Shown: positions 1 to 6,455 of the stretch, one piece after another
Numbering within the stretch: the first letter of the stretch is position 1
Layout of the letters: every line of letters begins with the position of its first letter
Source of the DNA: Defluviitaleaceae bacterium
GTDB lineage: Bacteria; Bacillota; Clostridia; Lachnospirales; UBA5962
Assembly: GCA_009787435.1 (NCBI GenBank)
Contig: WRFW01000150.1
Coordinates: 1 to 7,274, forward strand
DNA: 7,274 nt
Reading direction: 5' to 3'
Made by a program: the position numbers and the translations under genes
The notes under the pieces: model-generated
What the model saw: the letters and a program-made list of their open reading frames with translations, nothing else
What the model was told of the DNA's origin: nothing
The model's database searches: none

Positions 1-2329
1 CTATTTTATTAGTGCCTGCCACTTCCCTGCCGGCAGCTATTGCAGCTAGGTTAGTGCCGTGCCCTATTTCATCCGTCGTTTGAAGAAGTTTACCTGTTTG
101 CAAAGCTTCTGTAATCTCTTCTGCTGTAAATTCATTACCAAATAAAAAACCAGCGGGCGGTGTCCCCTCTAATGTTTGGTCCCAAAGGTATTCAATTTTT
201 GTTGAATTATCTTCATAGACGAAGCTTTCATTAGCATAGTTTATGCCTGTGTCTATTATTGCTACTAGTGCCCCTGTGCCCCTAAGGTTTAAATAAGGGT
301 GATTTTGCACGGTCGTTATGTTTGAAGCTTCTAACGCTTCTCTTCCCATTAATGCTAAGTTTTTTGGAAATTCTGAAATTATTTTTTTGCCAAAAGTATT
401 ATAAAACTCAGCTTCTAGACTTTTCGGAATATATAAAATGCCGTATTCTGTGAGCAAAGTTGTAACAAAAACTTCTTCACTGCTATTTACAAAATCTGAA
501 ACGTTGCTATTCATGCGAACTACTAATTCAATATAATCTTCAGATAAAATTCTTTCATGCACATTTAATACGTTATCAAAATTTGCAAGCGGGTCTTTTA
601 CACCATTATCATTATAAGCTATAAAAGCCATGGCAGGGACGGTATTTTCAGCTTCAAAAGATTCAGCTGTGTTAGGAAGCTCTTCTTCTATACTCGGCGT
701 GGTGTTTTCAATAGGAATAATATTTTCGGAATTCTCACCATCTATTAAAAGGTCTTCATCATTAAAAATAGGAGGCAAAACAATATTTGGAAAATTAGCT
801 TTGTTATATTCATTAGAGTTAAGCAAATTAAGAGTTTCTGCAAGACAAAGCTTCCCATAACCCCACTGTTTATTAGGGTAAGTTGTGCCGGGGGCTCTCG
901 TTGCCCCTTTGCGTAAGTAAGCTTTTATACGCTGCCCGTATAAAAAAGGGTCGTTTCCTTGCACAATACCCCATTGAAGCAAAATAGCTACAGAGCCTGT
1001 AACAAAAGGGGCAGCAAAGCTAGTGCCTGTTTTCGGCTCATAAGAACCATTTGCAGACATAGTATAAACAGAAACACCAGGGGCAACTATATCTGGTTTA
1101 ACATTTTCAAAAATACGAGTGTTGCCACGCCCAGAAAAAGAGGCATATGTATCTAACGCTGAATTATACGCCCCAACCGATATAACACCGAAAGAAGTTG
1201 CAGGAATTGTTAAAGTAATTTCAGCGTTTGGAGCTAGAAAATATGCTTCTATTCTTTCGCTAATTGGAAGCCACATATGAAAAAGCCCAACAACAATTCT
1301 TTTACCAAAAACACGAAGCCGCCAAGCGCCCGCTTCGGGGTTTTGAAAATTAAGATAAACTTCTTCTGCTGTGTTTAAATAATTCGGTATGATAGACTCT
1401 ATAAAAACTTTATCGCTAATTAAGCCATCTGGTGAATACAATTCAAACTCAAAATCATCTACAAAGTTTTTCCATAGATTTATACTAAGTTCCCTAATAT
1501 TTGCGGATATGTAAAATTCAACATCTATCGTTTGCCCTGTAGTTAGTGTGTCTGTGAAATGCCGCCCTGTATCTCCCTCGTTTCCCATGGCAACTACTAT
1601 ATTTGTTTTCCATTCATAGCTCATCTCATCTATAAAACGTTCAAATAGAGAAAAACCATCGTGGCTTCCATCGTTTGTGCCGAAGCTTATGTTTATTACT
1701 ATAGGCATTGAAAGGTCTCTCGCCCTGTTCACTGAATAGCTTATAGCCCGCATTAAATCGGTAGTCTTAGGCGAGTTAGGCAGTTTCACAATTAAAATAC
1801 TGCACCCCCTTGAAACGCCTATAGTGCTGCCGGCTGCAATAGCCGCAACAGAAGTGCCATGCCCAAGCTCATCTACTGTTTGTATTGTGCCACTACTAAT
1901 TTCATCTTTATTATATTCAGTTCCTAGTTTAAAAGGGGCTGGCGGCGTGCCCTGCTTAGAATTTTGGTCCCAAATATTTATTATTCTAGTTTCATTAGTT
2001 TCTATATTTAAAAATTCTTTGCTTTTATAATTAATTCCACTATCTAAAATTGCAACTATCGTTCCTTCGCCTGTTAAATTGCCGCTGTCTAAAACGGGTG
2101 TTGCACAAGTAGACCTCAGCTCGTCTATATTAGGGTAGCTTTGGCTTATCATAAGGGCTCTTGGCATTTCAATAAATTCTATTTCTTTATATGTAAAAAG
2201 TTTATCTATATCGGCTTCATCTAAAGTAATTATTGCATAACTGTTATTTAAAGGCTCTACTATAGCGGGAATCTCTGCTTCAATTTTGCTAAGGTCTCCA
2301 CTGTATTTAACTATTATTTCATACTGCAT
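1..2329 (-). CDS. Tandem Csp-like subtilase (S8 family serine protease), 5' part, runs off the window
   Basis: 776 uninterrupted codons are visible from an ATG at 2329; the frame is still open at base 1, so the C-terminus is missing. An SD, GAGGGGGTGA, sits just upstream, about 7 nt from the ATG. Residues about 1-75 look like a short propeptide with no signal peptide. The first protease domain has Asp96 (AILDSGINY), His157 (GHGTSVAAIAAG), oxyanion Asn250 (VAMGNEG) and Ser437 (GTSFAAP). The Asn-to-Ser distance is about 187 residues against about 66 in subtilisin, fitting the jelly-roll insert known in clostridial Csp germination proteases. An acidic Asn/Glu-rich linker (about 505-590) leads to a second propeptide-like stretch and a second domain with Asp693 (AIIDTGINY) and His757 (EIGHGTNLAAIAAG); its serine lies outside the window. 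Known: Csp proteases activate the spore cortex hydrolase SleC, and C. difficile CspBA is a fusion with a degenerate second domain. Inferred: a CspBA-like germination protease. Another intracellular S8 peptidase is possible. S8 assignment is near certain, the germination role moderate. Confidence 0.88.
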   Translation of the reverse strand, partial: MQYEIIVKYSGDLSKIEAEIPAIVEPLNNSYAIITLDEADIDKLFTYKEIEFIEMPRALMISQSYPNIDELRSTCATPVLDSGNLTGEGTIVAILDSGINYKSKEFLNIETNETRIINIWDQNSKQGTPPAPFKLGTEYNKDEISSGTIQTVDELGHGTSVAAIAAGSTIGVSRGCSILIVKLPNSPKTTDLMRAISYSVNRARDLSMPIVINISFGTNDGSHDGFSLFERFIDEMSYEWKTNIVVAMGNEGDTGRHFTDTLTTGQTIDVEFYISANIRELSINLWKNFVDDFEFELYSPDGLISDKVFIESIIPNYLNTAEEVYLNFQNPEAGAWRLRVFGKRIVVGLFHMWLPISERIEAYFLAPNAEITLTIPATSFGVISVGAYNSALDTYASFSGRGNTRIFENVKPDIVAPGVSVYTMSANGSYEPKTGTSFAAPFVTGSVAILLQWGIVQGNDPFLYGQRIKAYLRKGATRAPGTTYPNKQWGYGKLCLAETLNLLNSNEYNKANFPNIVLPPIFNDEDLLIDGENSENIIPIENTTPSIEEELPNTAESFEAENTVPAMAFIAYNDNGVKDPLANFDNVLNVHERILSEDYIELVVRMNSNVSDFVNSSEEVFVTTLLTEYGILYIPKSLEAEFYNTFGKKIISEFPKNLALMGREALEASNITTVQNHPYLNLRGTGALVAIIDTGINYANESFVYEDNSTKIEYLWDQTLEGTPPAGFLFGNEFTAEEITEALQTGKLLQTTDEIGHGTNLAAIAAGREVAGTNKI

Positions 2330-2350
2330 AAAAAATTCACCCCCTCGGCT

Positions 2351-2378
2351 AGTTTATGCAAAGGGGATAAGATTTGTT
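2351..2378 (-). promoter_or_regulatory. Candidate sporulation-type (sigma-K/sigma-E-like) promoter of the protease gene
   Basis: On the minus strand AACA (2378-2375) is followed by 16 nt and then GCATAAACTA, whose core CATAAACT covers 2358-2351. This matches the remembered mother-cell sigma-K pattern mACm-N16-gCATAnnnTa; sigma-E has a similar -10. The start point would fall next to the SD, giving a leader of about 20 nt. A mother-cell promoter would fit a Csp gene. The motif is short and degenerate in an AT-rich region, so chance is a real possibility. Confidence 0.33.
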
Positions 2379-2380
2379 AA

Positions 2381-2464
2381 TTTTTTAATGCCCAAGCATA
2401 GTTATTCCAAAACCACACCTTGGTTAAGGCTTCTTAAATTTTAATACCAAAGCACAATTTTAAC
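2381..2464 (+). repeat. Dispersed intergenic repeat, copy D (diverged)
   Basis: This stretch aligns with 6351-6447 over its length. Shared blocks in order are a T-run with AATGCCCAAG, then a CCAAA-like block, CACCTTGG, TTAAG or CTAAG, CTTCTTAAA and, after a variable part, a CAATT-like block ending in TAAC. CCAAG (2392-2396) and CTTGG (2419-2423) can pair. It lies between divergent genes, so it is not simply a terminator. The copy is less well conserved than A and B. Confidence 0.5.
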
Positions 2465-2466
2465 GC

Positions 2467-2493
2467 TTGACAAAGTCAATTAAATAATATAAA
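2467..2493 (+). promoter_or_regulatory. Putative sigma-A promoter of purMN
   Basis: A perfect -35 TTGACA (2467-2472) is followed at a short 15-bp spacing by TATAAA (2488-2493), about 68 nt upstream of the purM start. A weaker TAAACT lies at 17-bp spacing. The -35 is embedded in the small palindrome TTGAC-AAA-GTCAA (2467-2479), which could be a protein-binding site. The leader shows no purine riboswitch core. Confidence 0.45.
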
Positions 2494-2560
2494 CTTGTAG
2501 GTAAATGCAAATAAAATTTTTGGGGATTAACTTTGAACTAACTTTAAAAGGAGAAAAAGA

Positions 2561-3628
2561 ATGGCAAGCAAAAATAATTTATACAAACAAGCAGGGGTAG
2601 ACGTTGAAGCAGGCTATGAAGCAGTAAACCTCATGAAAAAACACGCCGAGAAAACCGCAATACTAGGTGTATTAGGTGGGCTTGGAAGCTTTGGCGGCAT
2701 TTTTGATTTATCACACCATATGGTGGAAAATCCATTGCTAGTCTCTGGGGCAGATGGCGTTGGCACAAAGCTAATAGTAGCTTTCCAAATGGACAAACAC
2801 GACACTATAGGCATAGACGTTGTCGCTATGTGTGTAAACGACATTTTAGCTATGGGAGCAAAGCCAATATATTTTTTAGACTACATAGCAACCGGCAAGC
2901 TAAACCCAGCCCAAGCAGCAGAAATAGTAAAAGGCATCTCTAAAGGGTGCATTGAAGCTGGCTGTGCCTTAATAGGCGGCGAAACAGCAGAAATGCCAGA
3001 CATATACAAAGAAAAAGAATACGATTTAGCAGGCTTCGTTACAGGAATAGTTTCTAAAGATAAACTTATAACAGGCGAAAACATAAAAGAGGGAGATATT
3101 TTAGTTGGGCTTGCTTCTTCTGGAGTTCATAGCAGCGGCTTCTCATTAGTTAGAAAAATATTAAAAGATACTAACTTTCAAATCCCTGCAAAAGATATTT
3201 TTAATAAATACATTCCAAACTGTGAAGATGAAAATATTAAAATTGATAATATAAGCCTAGGCGAGCTGTTGCTTAAGCCTACAAAAATTTACGTGAAACA
3301 AGTTTTAGAGCTTCTTAAAACTATAGACCTTAAAGGCATAGCTCATATAACAGGCGGTGGCTTTTATGAAAATATACCCCGTATGCTTCCTAAAGGATTA
3401 GGTGCAAAAATAGATTTAGGAAGTTGGCGAGTATTGCCGATTTTTAAACTATTGCAAGAAAAAGGGGAAATTCCAGAAGAAGAAATGTTTGGTGTTTTTA
3501 ATATGGGAATAGGAATGGTGTTAGCAGTAAATAAAGAAGATGCACACAAAATTGAAAATGCATATATAATAGGCTCGGTAGTAAAAGGCGATGGCGTTAT
3601 TTTTAATGAAACCGAAGGTGGCGAGTAA
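2561..3628 (+). CDS. purM: Phosphoribosylformylglycinamidine cyclo-ligase (AIR synthetase)
   Basis: Cytosolic enzyme that uses ATP to close formylglycinamidine ribonucleotide (FGAM) into 5-aminoimidazole ribonucleotide (AIR), the fifth step of de novo purine synthesis. The 355 residues match the usual family length of about 340-350. Family motifs appear in order: SGADGVGTK (62-70), the block ending in MCVNDI (90-95), FLDYIATGKL (105-114), GGETAEMPDIY (139-149), GLASSGVHSSGFSLVRK (173-189), LLKPTKIY (237-244) and HITGGGFYENIPRMLP (262-277). The start is set by AAAGGAG (2547-2553), 7 nt before the ATG. The stop codon shares one base with the purN start, so the two are probably translationally coupled. 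The gene appears intact. The usual neighbours purF, purH, purD and purL are absent from the window. Confidence 0.97.
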   Translation: MASKNNLYKQAGVDVEAGYEAVNLMKKHAEKTAILGVLGGLGSFGGIFDLSHHMVENPLLVSGADGVGTKLIVAFQMDKHDTIGIDVVAMCVNDILAMGAKPIYFLDYIATGKLNPAQAAEIVKGISKGCIEAGCALIGGETAEMPDIYKEKEYDLAGFVTGIVSKDKLITGENIKEGDILVGLASSGVHSSGFSLVRKILKDTNFQIPAKDIFNKYIPNCEDENIKIDNISLGELLLKPTKIYVKQVLELLKTIDLKGIAHITGGGFYENIPRMLPKGLGAKIDLGSWRVLPIFKLLQEKGEIPEEEMFGVFNMGIGMVLAVNKEDAHKIENAYIIGSVVKGDGVIFNETEGGE

Positions 3629-4167
3629 TGAAAAAATTATGTGTGTTTGCCTCTGGCTCCGGTTCAAACTTTGAAGCTATAGCGAGAGAAATACACGTGT
3701 CGCTTTTAGTTTGCGATAAGCCAAAAGCAGCAGTTATAGAGCGTGCCAAAAGATTAAAAATTCCTTTTTTTTTAGTAAACACAAAAAAGCCTAGAGAAGA
3801 TTACGAAGCAGATATTATAAAAAAGTTAAATGAACATGGCATACAATTTATAGCATTAGCAGGCTATATGCGTTTAATTGGTGAAACTTTATTAAATGCT
3901 TTTGAAAATAAAATTGTTAATATTCACCCCTCTTTGCTCCCTAGCTTTGCTGGGAAAGATGGCATAAAACAAGCCTTTGATTATGGCGTTAAAATAACGG
4001 GTATAACAGTTCACTATGTTGACAGTGGAATAGATACAGGAAAAATAATAGAGCAAGCAGCAGTGGAAGTAACAAATGAAGACACATTAGAAACGCTTAG
4101 CGAAAAAATTCATAAAGAAGAGCATAAACTTTACTCAAAAGTTTTGAAAAATATATTAATAAAATAA
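3628..4167 (+). CDS. purN: Phosphoribosylglycinamide formyltransferase, compact form (GART)
   Basis: Folate-dependent enzyme that transfers the formyl group of 10-formyltetrahydrofolate to glycinamide ribonucleotide (GAR), the third step of de novo purine synthesis. The N-terminal nucleotide-binding loop ASGSGSNFEAI (8-18) is present. The catalytic block IVNIHPSLLPSF (96-107) supplies Asn98 and His100. The acidic catalytic residue is probably Asp136 in GIDTG, within the block that starts VHYVDSGID. The ATG overlaps the purM stop by one base (TAATG), with AAGGTGG (3615-3621) as the ribosome binding site inside the end of purM. At 179 residues it is shorter than most PurN proteins (about 190-210). 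The shortening is mainly just after the N-terminal glycine loop, where the family usually has a longer helix and loop. Active-site blocks are intact, so it is probably functional. No clear intrinsic terminator follows it. Confidence 0.95.
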   Translation: MKKLCVFASGSGSNFEAIAREIHVSLLVCDKPKAAVIERAKRLKIPFFLVNTKKPREDYEADIIKKLNEHGIQFIALAGYMRLIGETLLNAFENKIVNIHPSLLPSFAGKDGIKQAFDYGVKITGITVHYVDSGIDTGKIIEQAAVEVTNEDTLETLSEKIHKEEHKLYSKVLKNILIK

Positions 4168-4264
4168 ATTTTAAAGTATCACAAAGTTAAAAGATTACAC
4201 CGCTTCGCTTCAATTCATATCTTGCTTTGCAATACACCCCCACCAAGGGTAGTAAAAAAAATGC

Positions 4265-4293
4265 TTGACAAAATAACTTTCTTCGTGTATAAT
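4265..4293 (+). promoter_or_regulatory. Strong sigma-A promoter of the efflux operon
   Basis: TTGACA (4265-4270) and TATAAT (4288-4293) are both perfect consensus, with an ideal 17-bp spacer. An A-tract (about 4254-4261) directly upstream of the -35 could act as an UP element. Transcription should begin near 4300, about 64 nt before the MATE start codon. A promoter this strong usually needs a repressor, which fits the MarR gene in the same operon. Confidence 0.85.
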
Positions 4294-4302
4294 AGTAAAT
4301 GC

Positions 4303-4333
4303 GTTTGATAGTAAAAAAAAAATACTATCAAAC
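4303..4333 (+). promoter_or_regulatory. Perfect 11-bp inverted repeat in the leader of the efflux operon (operator or hairpin)
   Basis: GTTTGATAGTA (4303-4313) and TACTATCAAAC (4323-4333) are exact reverse complements separated by nine A residues. The element begins a few bases after the expected transcription start. It could be the operator of the MarR-family regulator, blocking polymerase just past the promoter, or a stem-loop at the 5' end of the mRNA. No T-run follows, so it is not an intrinsic terminator. Confidence 0.7.
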
Positions 4334-4363
4334 AAAAATACTAATAAGGACGGTACACAAGTA

Positions 4364-5812
4364 ATGCCAAAACACAAAGTAATGAAACAAAAAGCAATAC
4401 AAATCCAAGAAGCAAAAGCGAGAAAAGCTTCTGAGCAACCTGAAAATGAAGCCTTGAATAAAGACATAACTGCTAAGTTTCTTTTAAAATTTTCACTGCC
4501 AACGATGATTTCTATGATTTTAATGGGCACATTTGGAATTGTAGACGGTTTATTTGTAAGCAATATAATAGGGCAAGAAGCTTTTGCCGCTGTTAATATT
4601 GTGTTTCCATTTTTAACATTTGCACTAGCTATAGGTTTTATGCTAGGAGTTGGTGGAAATGCACTTGCCGGAAAAAAAATAGGCGAGGGAAAATTAGAAG
4701 AAGCAAGAAATGTGTTCAGTTTAATTAGCTTAGTTACTTTCATAGCTTCAGTAGTTATGAGCTCTGCTGCTGTTTTCTTTCCTCGCTTCGTTTTAAATGT
4801 TTTAGGTGCAAATGATATTCTTTTTTATACCGCACTAGAGTATATGCAGCCTATCGCTATAGCTTTGCCTATAATAGTAATGAGTGTAGTTTTTCAACAA
4901 TTCATGATGACTATAGGAAAAGCACACATATCAACTTTAGTTTTTTTAATAGGCGGTTTAGTTAGCCTAGGGCTTAATGTAGTATTTTTATATATTTTAA
5001 ATTTAGGAATCGGCTTTGCAGCACTTGCAACTTCTATCGGATATGCTGTTCCTGCTTTAGTAGGGTTTGTATATTTTATATTTAATAGAAAAGGCTCGTT
5101 ATATTTTGTGAAACCTAAATTCAATATAGAAATACTAAAAAGATCTAGCATAAATGGTGCTAGTGAATTTGTAACTATGATGAGCACCTCAATAATGTCT
5201 ACTTTCATGAACAATGTAGTTATGGAAATTGGCGGCTGGGAAGGCGTTGCCGCAATAGGAATTATCTTTGCAACAATGAACATTTTAGCTAACATATTTA
5301 TAGGGTATTCTAGCGGAATAATGCCTATAACGAGCTTTAACTATGGCAAAGACGATGCAGAAAGATTAAAAAAGATATTCAATTTGAGCTTAAAAATAGT
5401 TGGTATAATCTCAATATGTGCTGTTGCATTAGCATGGCTTTTAACTCACCCATTTGTTCGCATTTTCACAGGACCATATGTGAGCGTTTATATGGGCGGC
5501 GTTTATACAGATTTTCCAAACACAGTCTACAATTTAGCCATTCAAGGATTTAGAATTATAACTAGCGGGTTTATATTTATGGGCTTTAATACTTTTGCAA
5601 GTATATTTTTCACTTCTCTTAACGATGGTAAAATATCATCGCTATTGTCTGTGCTTAGAACTCTCGTTTTCGTAGTTGGGGCGTTATTAATATTACCAAA
5701 TATGTTTGGAATGTATGGCGTGTTTTCTTCTATGATAGTTGCAGAAGCCCTCACAATAATAGTAACTGCAACGGCACTTTATAGAATGAAGCCAAAATAT
5801 AAATACGCTTAA
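4364..5812 (+). CDS. MATE-family multidrug efflux transporter (MepA/NorM-like)
   Basis: Integral membrane antiporter, expected to export cationic drugs or other toxic compounds using a Na+ or H+ gradient; the substrate cannot be read from the sequence. The 482 residues are nearly all hydrophobic segments, fitting the 12-helix MATE fold of two six-helix halves. The first helix block carries SLPTMISMILMGTFGIVDG with Asp61, followed by LFVSNIIGQEAFAAVNIVFP, the usual opening of a MATE half. The second half begins near GASEFVTMM. About 36 charged residues precede the first helix, a longer cytosolic N-terminus than most relatives have. The chosen ATG follows AAGGACGGT (4346-4354), an imperfect SD; an in-frame ATG at 4382 has no SD. 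The gene has its own promoter, and the marR gene starts 16 nt after its stop, so the two are probably co-transcribed. Confidence 0.93.
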   Translation: MPKHKVMKQKAIQIQEAKARKASEQPENEALNKDITAKFLLKFSLPTMISMILMGTFGIVDGLFVSNIIGQEAFAAVNIVFPFLTFALAIGFMLGVGGNALAGKKIGEGKLEEARNVFSLISLVTFIASVVMSSAAVFFPRFVLNVLGANDILFYTALEYMQPIAIALPIIVMSVVFQQFMMTIGKAHISTLVFLIGGLVSLGLNVVFLYILNLGIGFAALATSIGYAVPALVGFVYFIFNRKGSLYFVKPKFNIEILKRSSINGASEFVTMMSTSIMSTFMNNVVMEIGGWEGVAAIGIIFATMNILANIFIGYSSGIMPITSFNYGKDDAERLKKIFNLSLKIVGIISICAVALAWLLTHPFVRIFTGPYVSVYMGGVYTDFPNTVYNLAIQGFRIITSGFIFMGFNTFASIFFTSLNDGKISSLLSVLRTLVFVVGALLILPNMFGMYGVFSSMIVAEALTIIVTATALYRMKPKYKYA

Positions 5813-5831
5813 GGGGGGGCAAAATTTATTG
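5811..5831 (+). promoter_or_regulatory. G7 ribosome binding site and TTG start of the MarR gene
   Basis: The MATE stop codon is followed at once by AAGGGGGGGC, which contains a run of seven G (5813-5819). Nine nt later comes TTG (5829-5831), read here as the start codon. No ATG in this frame has a comparable SD, and the first in-frame ATG is 31 codons further in, inside the conserved domain. A G7 run is unusual in DNA this AT-rich. Confidence 0.7.
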
Positions 5832-6269
5832 GAGAAAGATTTAAAGAAAGGAATAGGAAAATTCAATACGATATACAAAAAAATAGATGATATTTATGTG
5901 AACTATGCAAAGTCTCTAGGCATGTCAAACTATGTTATGTTAGATATTTTAGAGCTTCTCTATAATGAAGATAAACTTTATACGCAAAAAGATTTTTGTG
6001 AGCTGCTCAATTTAAAAAAGCAAGTCGTTAATATTATGGTTAACGACTTGCGTGTTAAAGAACTTGTAGAATTAAAAGAGGGCGAAGACAGAAGACACAA
6101 AAATATAACATTAACAGCAGAGGGAAAAGTATTTATGGGAAAAGTGATAGAAACCCAAAAAGACATAGAAAATGGACTGCTAAATATTTTAACGAGTGCG
6201 GAAATCGCAACTTGTGTATCTGTTTTAGAAAAATACGAAAAGCTATTAATAAAAACTTTGAATTTGTAA
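5829..6269 (+). CDS. MarR-family transcriptional regulator
   Basis: Predicted cytosolic dimeric winged-helix DNA-binding protein of 146 residues, typical of MarR regulators. After an N-terminal helix (about 1-30), the helix-turn-helix covers about residues 52-80, with QKDFCELLNLKKQVVNIMVN as the core. The wing carries EGEDRRHKNITLTAEGK, whose D-R-R and L-T-x-x-G-K pattern is the MarR signature. A C-terminal dimerisation helix follows (EIATCVSVLEKYEKLL). The start is TTG, supported by the upstream G7 ribosome binding site. It lies 16 nt after the MATE gene and just before an intrinsic terminator, so it is the last gene of that operon. The usual role in this setting is to repress the operon and release DNA when a pump substrate binds; that is inference. 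The likely target is the inverted repeat at 4303-4333. Part of the recognition-helix region is encoded by a perfect 12-bp inverted repeat. Confidence 0.9.
   Translation: MEKDLKKGIGKFNTIYKKIDDIYVNYAKSLGMSNYVMLDILELLYNEDKLYTQKDFCELLNLKKQVVNIMVNDLRVKELVELKEGEDRRHKNITLTAEGKVFMGKVIETQKDIENGLLNILTSAEIATCVSVLEKYEKLLIKTLNL
6020..6051 (+). repeat. Perfect 12-bp inverted repeat inside marR
   Basis: GCAAGTCGTTAA (6020-6031) and TTAACGACTTGC (6040-6051) are exact reverse complements with an 8-nt loop. The element lies wholly within coding sequence, spanning the codons for KQVVNIMVNDLR in the helix-turn-helix. The mRNA could form a stable hairpin here, or the DNA could be a binding site for a dimeric protein. 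Confidence 0.85.
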
Positions 6270-6373
6270 CCTTTGTTGCTTTTAAGCTCACCCAAGATAG
6301 CCCACCCAAAAATGGGCTATTTTTAAAATCCCTTTTAAAAACTTAGCAGTTTTTAATAATGCCCAAGTGTAAC
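6270..6373 (+). repeat. Dispersed structured repeat, copy A (about 104 nt)
   Basis: The stretch aligns nearly end to end with copy B (7148-7249), with small gaps and roughly 70-80% identity by eye. It contains two potential stems. The first is the ATAGCCCA/TGGGCTAT hairpin that also serves as the marR terminator. The second is AAAAACT (6337-6343) with AGTTTTT (6348-6354). It ends in the core ATGCCCAAGTGTAAC (6359-6373). Confidence 0.6.
6297..6324 (+). terminator. Rho-independent terminator after marR
   Basis: ATAGCCCA (6297-6304) pairs perfectly with TGGGCTAT (6313-6320) across an 8-nt loop and runs into TTTTT (6320-6324). It lies 28 nt after the marR stop and acts in the plus direction only: on the other strand no T-run follows. 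The convergent phosphatase gene must end by other means, possibly the A/T-rich hairpins of the repeats. Confidence 0.9.
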
Positions 6374-6447
6374 AATACCAAATCATCACCTTGGCTAAGC
6401 TTCTTAAAAATTTTCAAGCAAATTTTAGAAATGCTCAATTGTGTAAC
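6374..6447 (+). repeat. Dispersed intergenic repeat, copy C (partial)
   Basis: The part from about 6399 aligns with the second half of copy B: a block like CTTCTTAAAA, an A/T-rich hairpin (AAAATTT with AAATTTT around CAAGC), then TTAGAAATGCTCAATTG and TGTAAC. The first part, with CACCTTGGCTAAGCTTCTTA, is shared with copy D. It ends 8 nt before the phosphatase stop codon and lies between convergent genes. Confidence 0.5.
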
Positions 6448-6455
6448 CCCAAAAT

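Noticed and set aside
630..2030. Three short plus-strand open frames within the protease gene (630-860, 959-1156, 1824-2030)
   Set aside because: The minus strand encodes an unbroken subtilase with all catalytic motifs across this region; the plus-strand products are low-complexity and lack a ribosome binding site.
2480..2560. Purine riboswitch in the purM leader
   Set aside because: The leader is too short and lacks the conserved aptamer core and any terminator hairpin.
2614..3549. Short minus-strand open frames opposite purM
   Set aside because: purM is intact and strongly conserved here; the antisense frames have no SD or family resemblance.
3765..3774. Run of nine T in purN ending in a T TTT TTA slippery heptamer in the correct frame for -1 frameshifting
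   Set aside because: A -1 shift reaches a stop after six codons and no stimulating hairpin is obvious downstream. The codons (PFFLV) are normal for the PurN strand, so it is probably just AT-rich coding sequence.
4234..4261. Possible terminator after purN (ACCC with GGGT near 4235-4251)
   Set aside because: The stem is only about four pairs and is followed by A residues rather than T on the plus strand. The A-tract fits better as the upstream part of the efflux promoter.
4210..4743. 177-codon open frame on the minus strand, and others inside the MATE gene (4894-5295, 5542-5754, 5693-5878)
   Set aside because: They are shadows of the MATE and marR genes: no SD, no recognisable protein family, and the plus strand carries clear family motifs over the same bases.
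5978..6295. 105-codon minus-strand frame opposite marR
   Set aside because: It is antisense to a convincing MarR protein, extends into the terminator, and has low-complexity Ser/Phe-rich composition.
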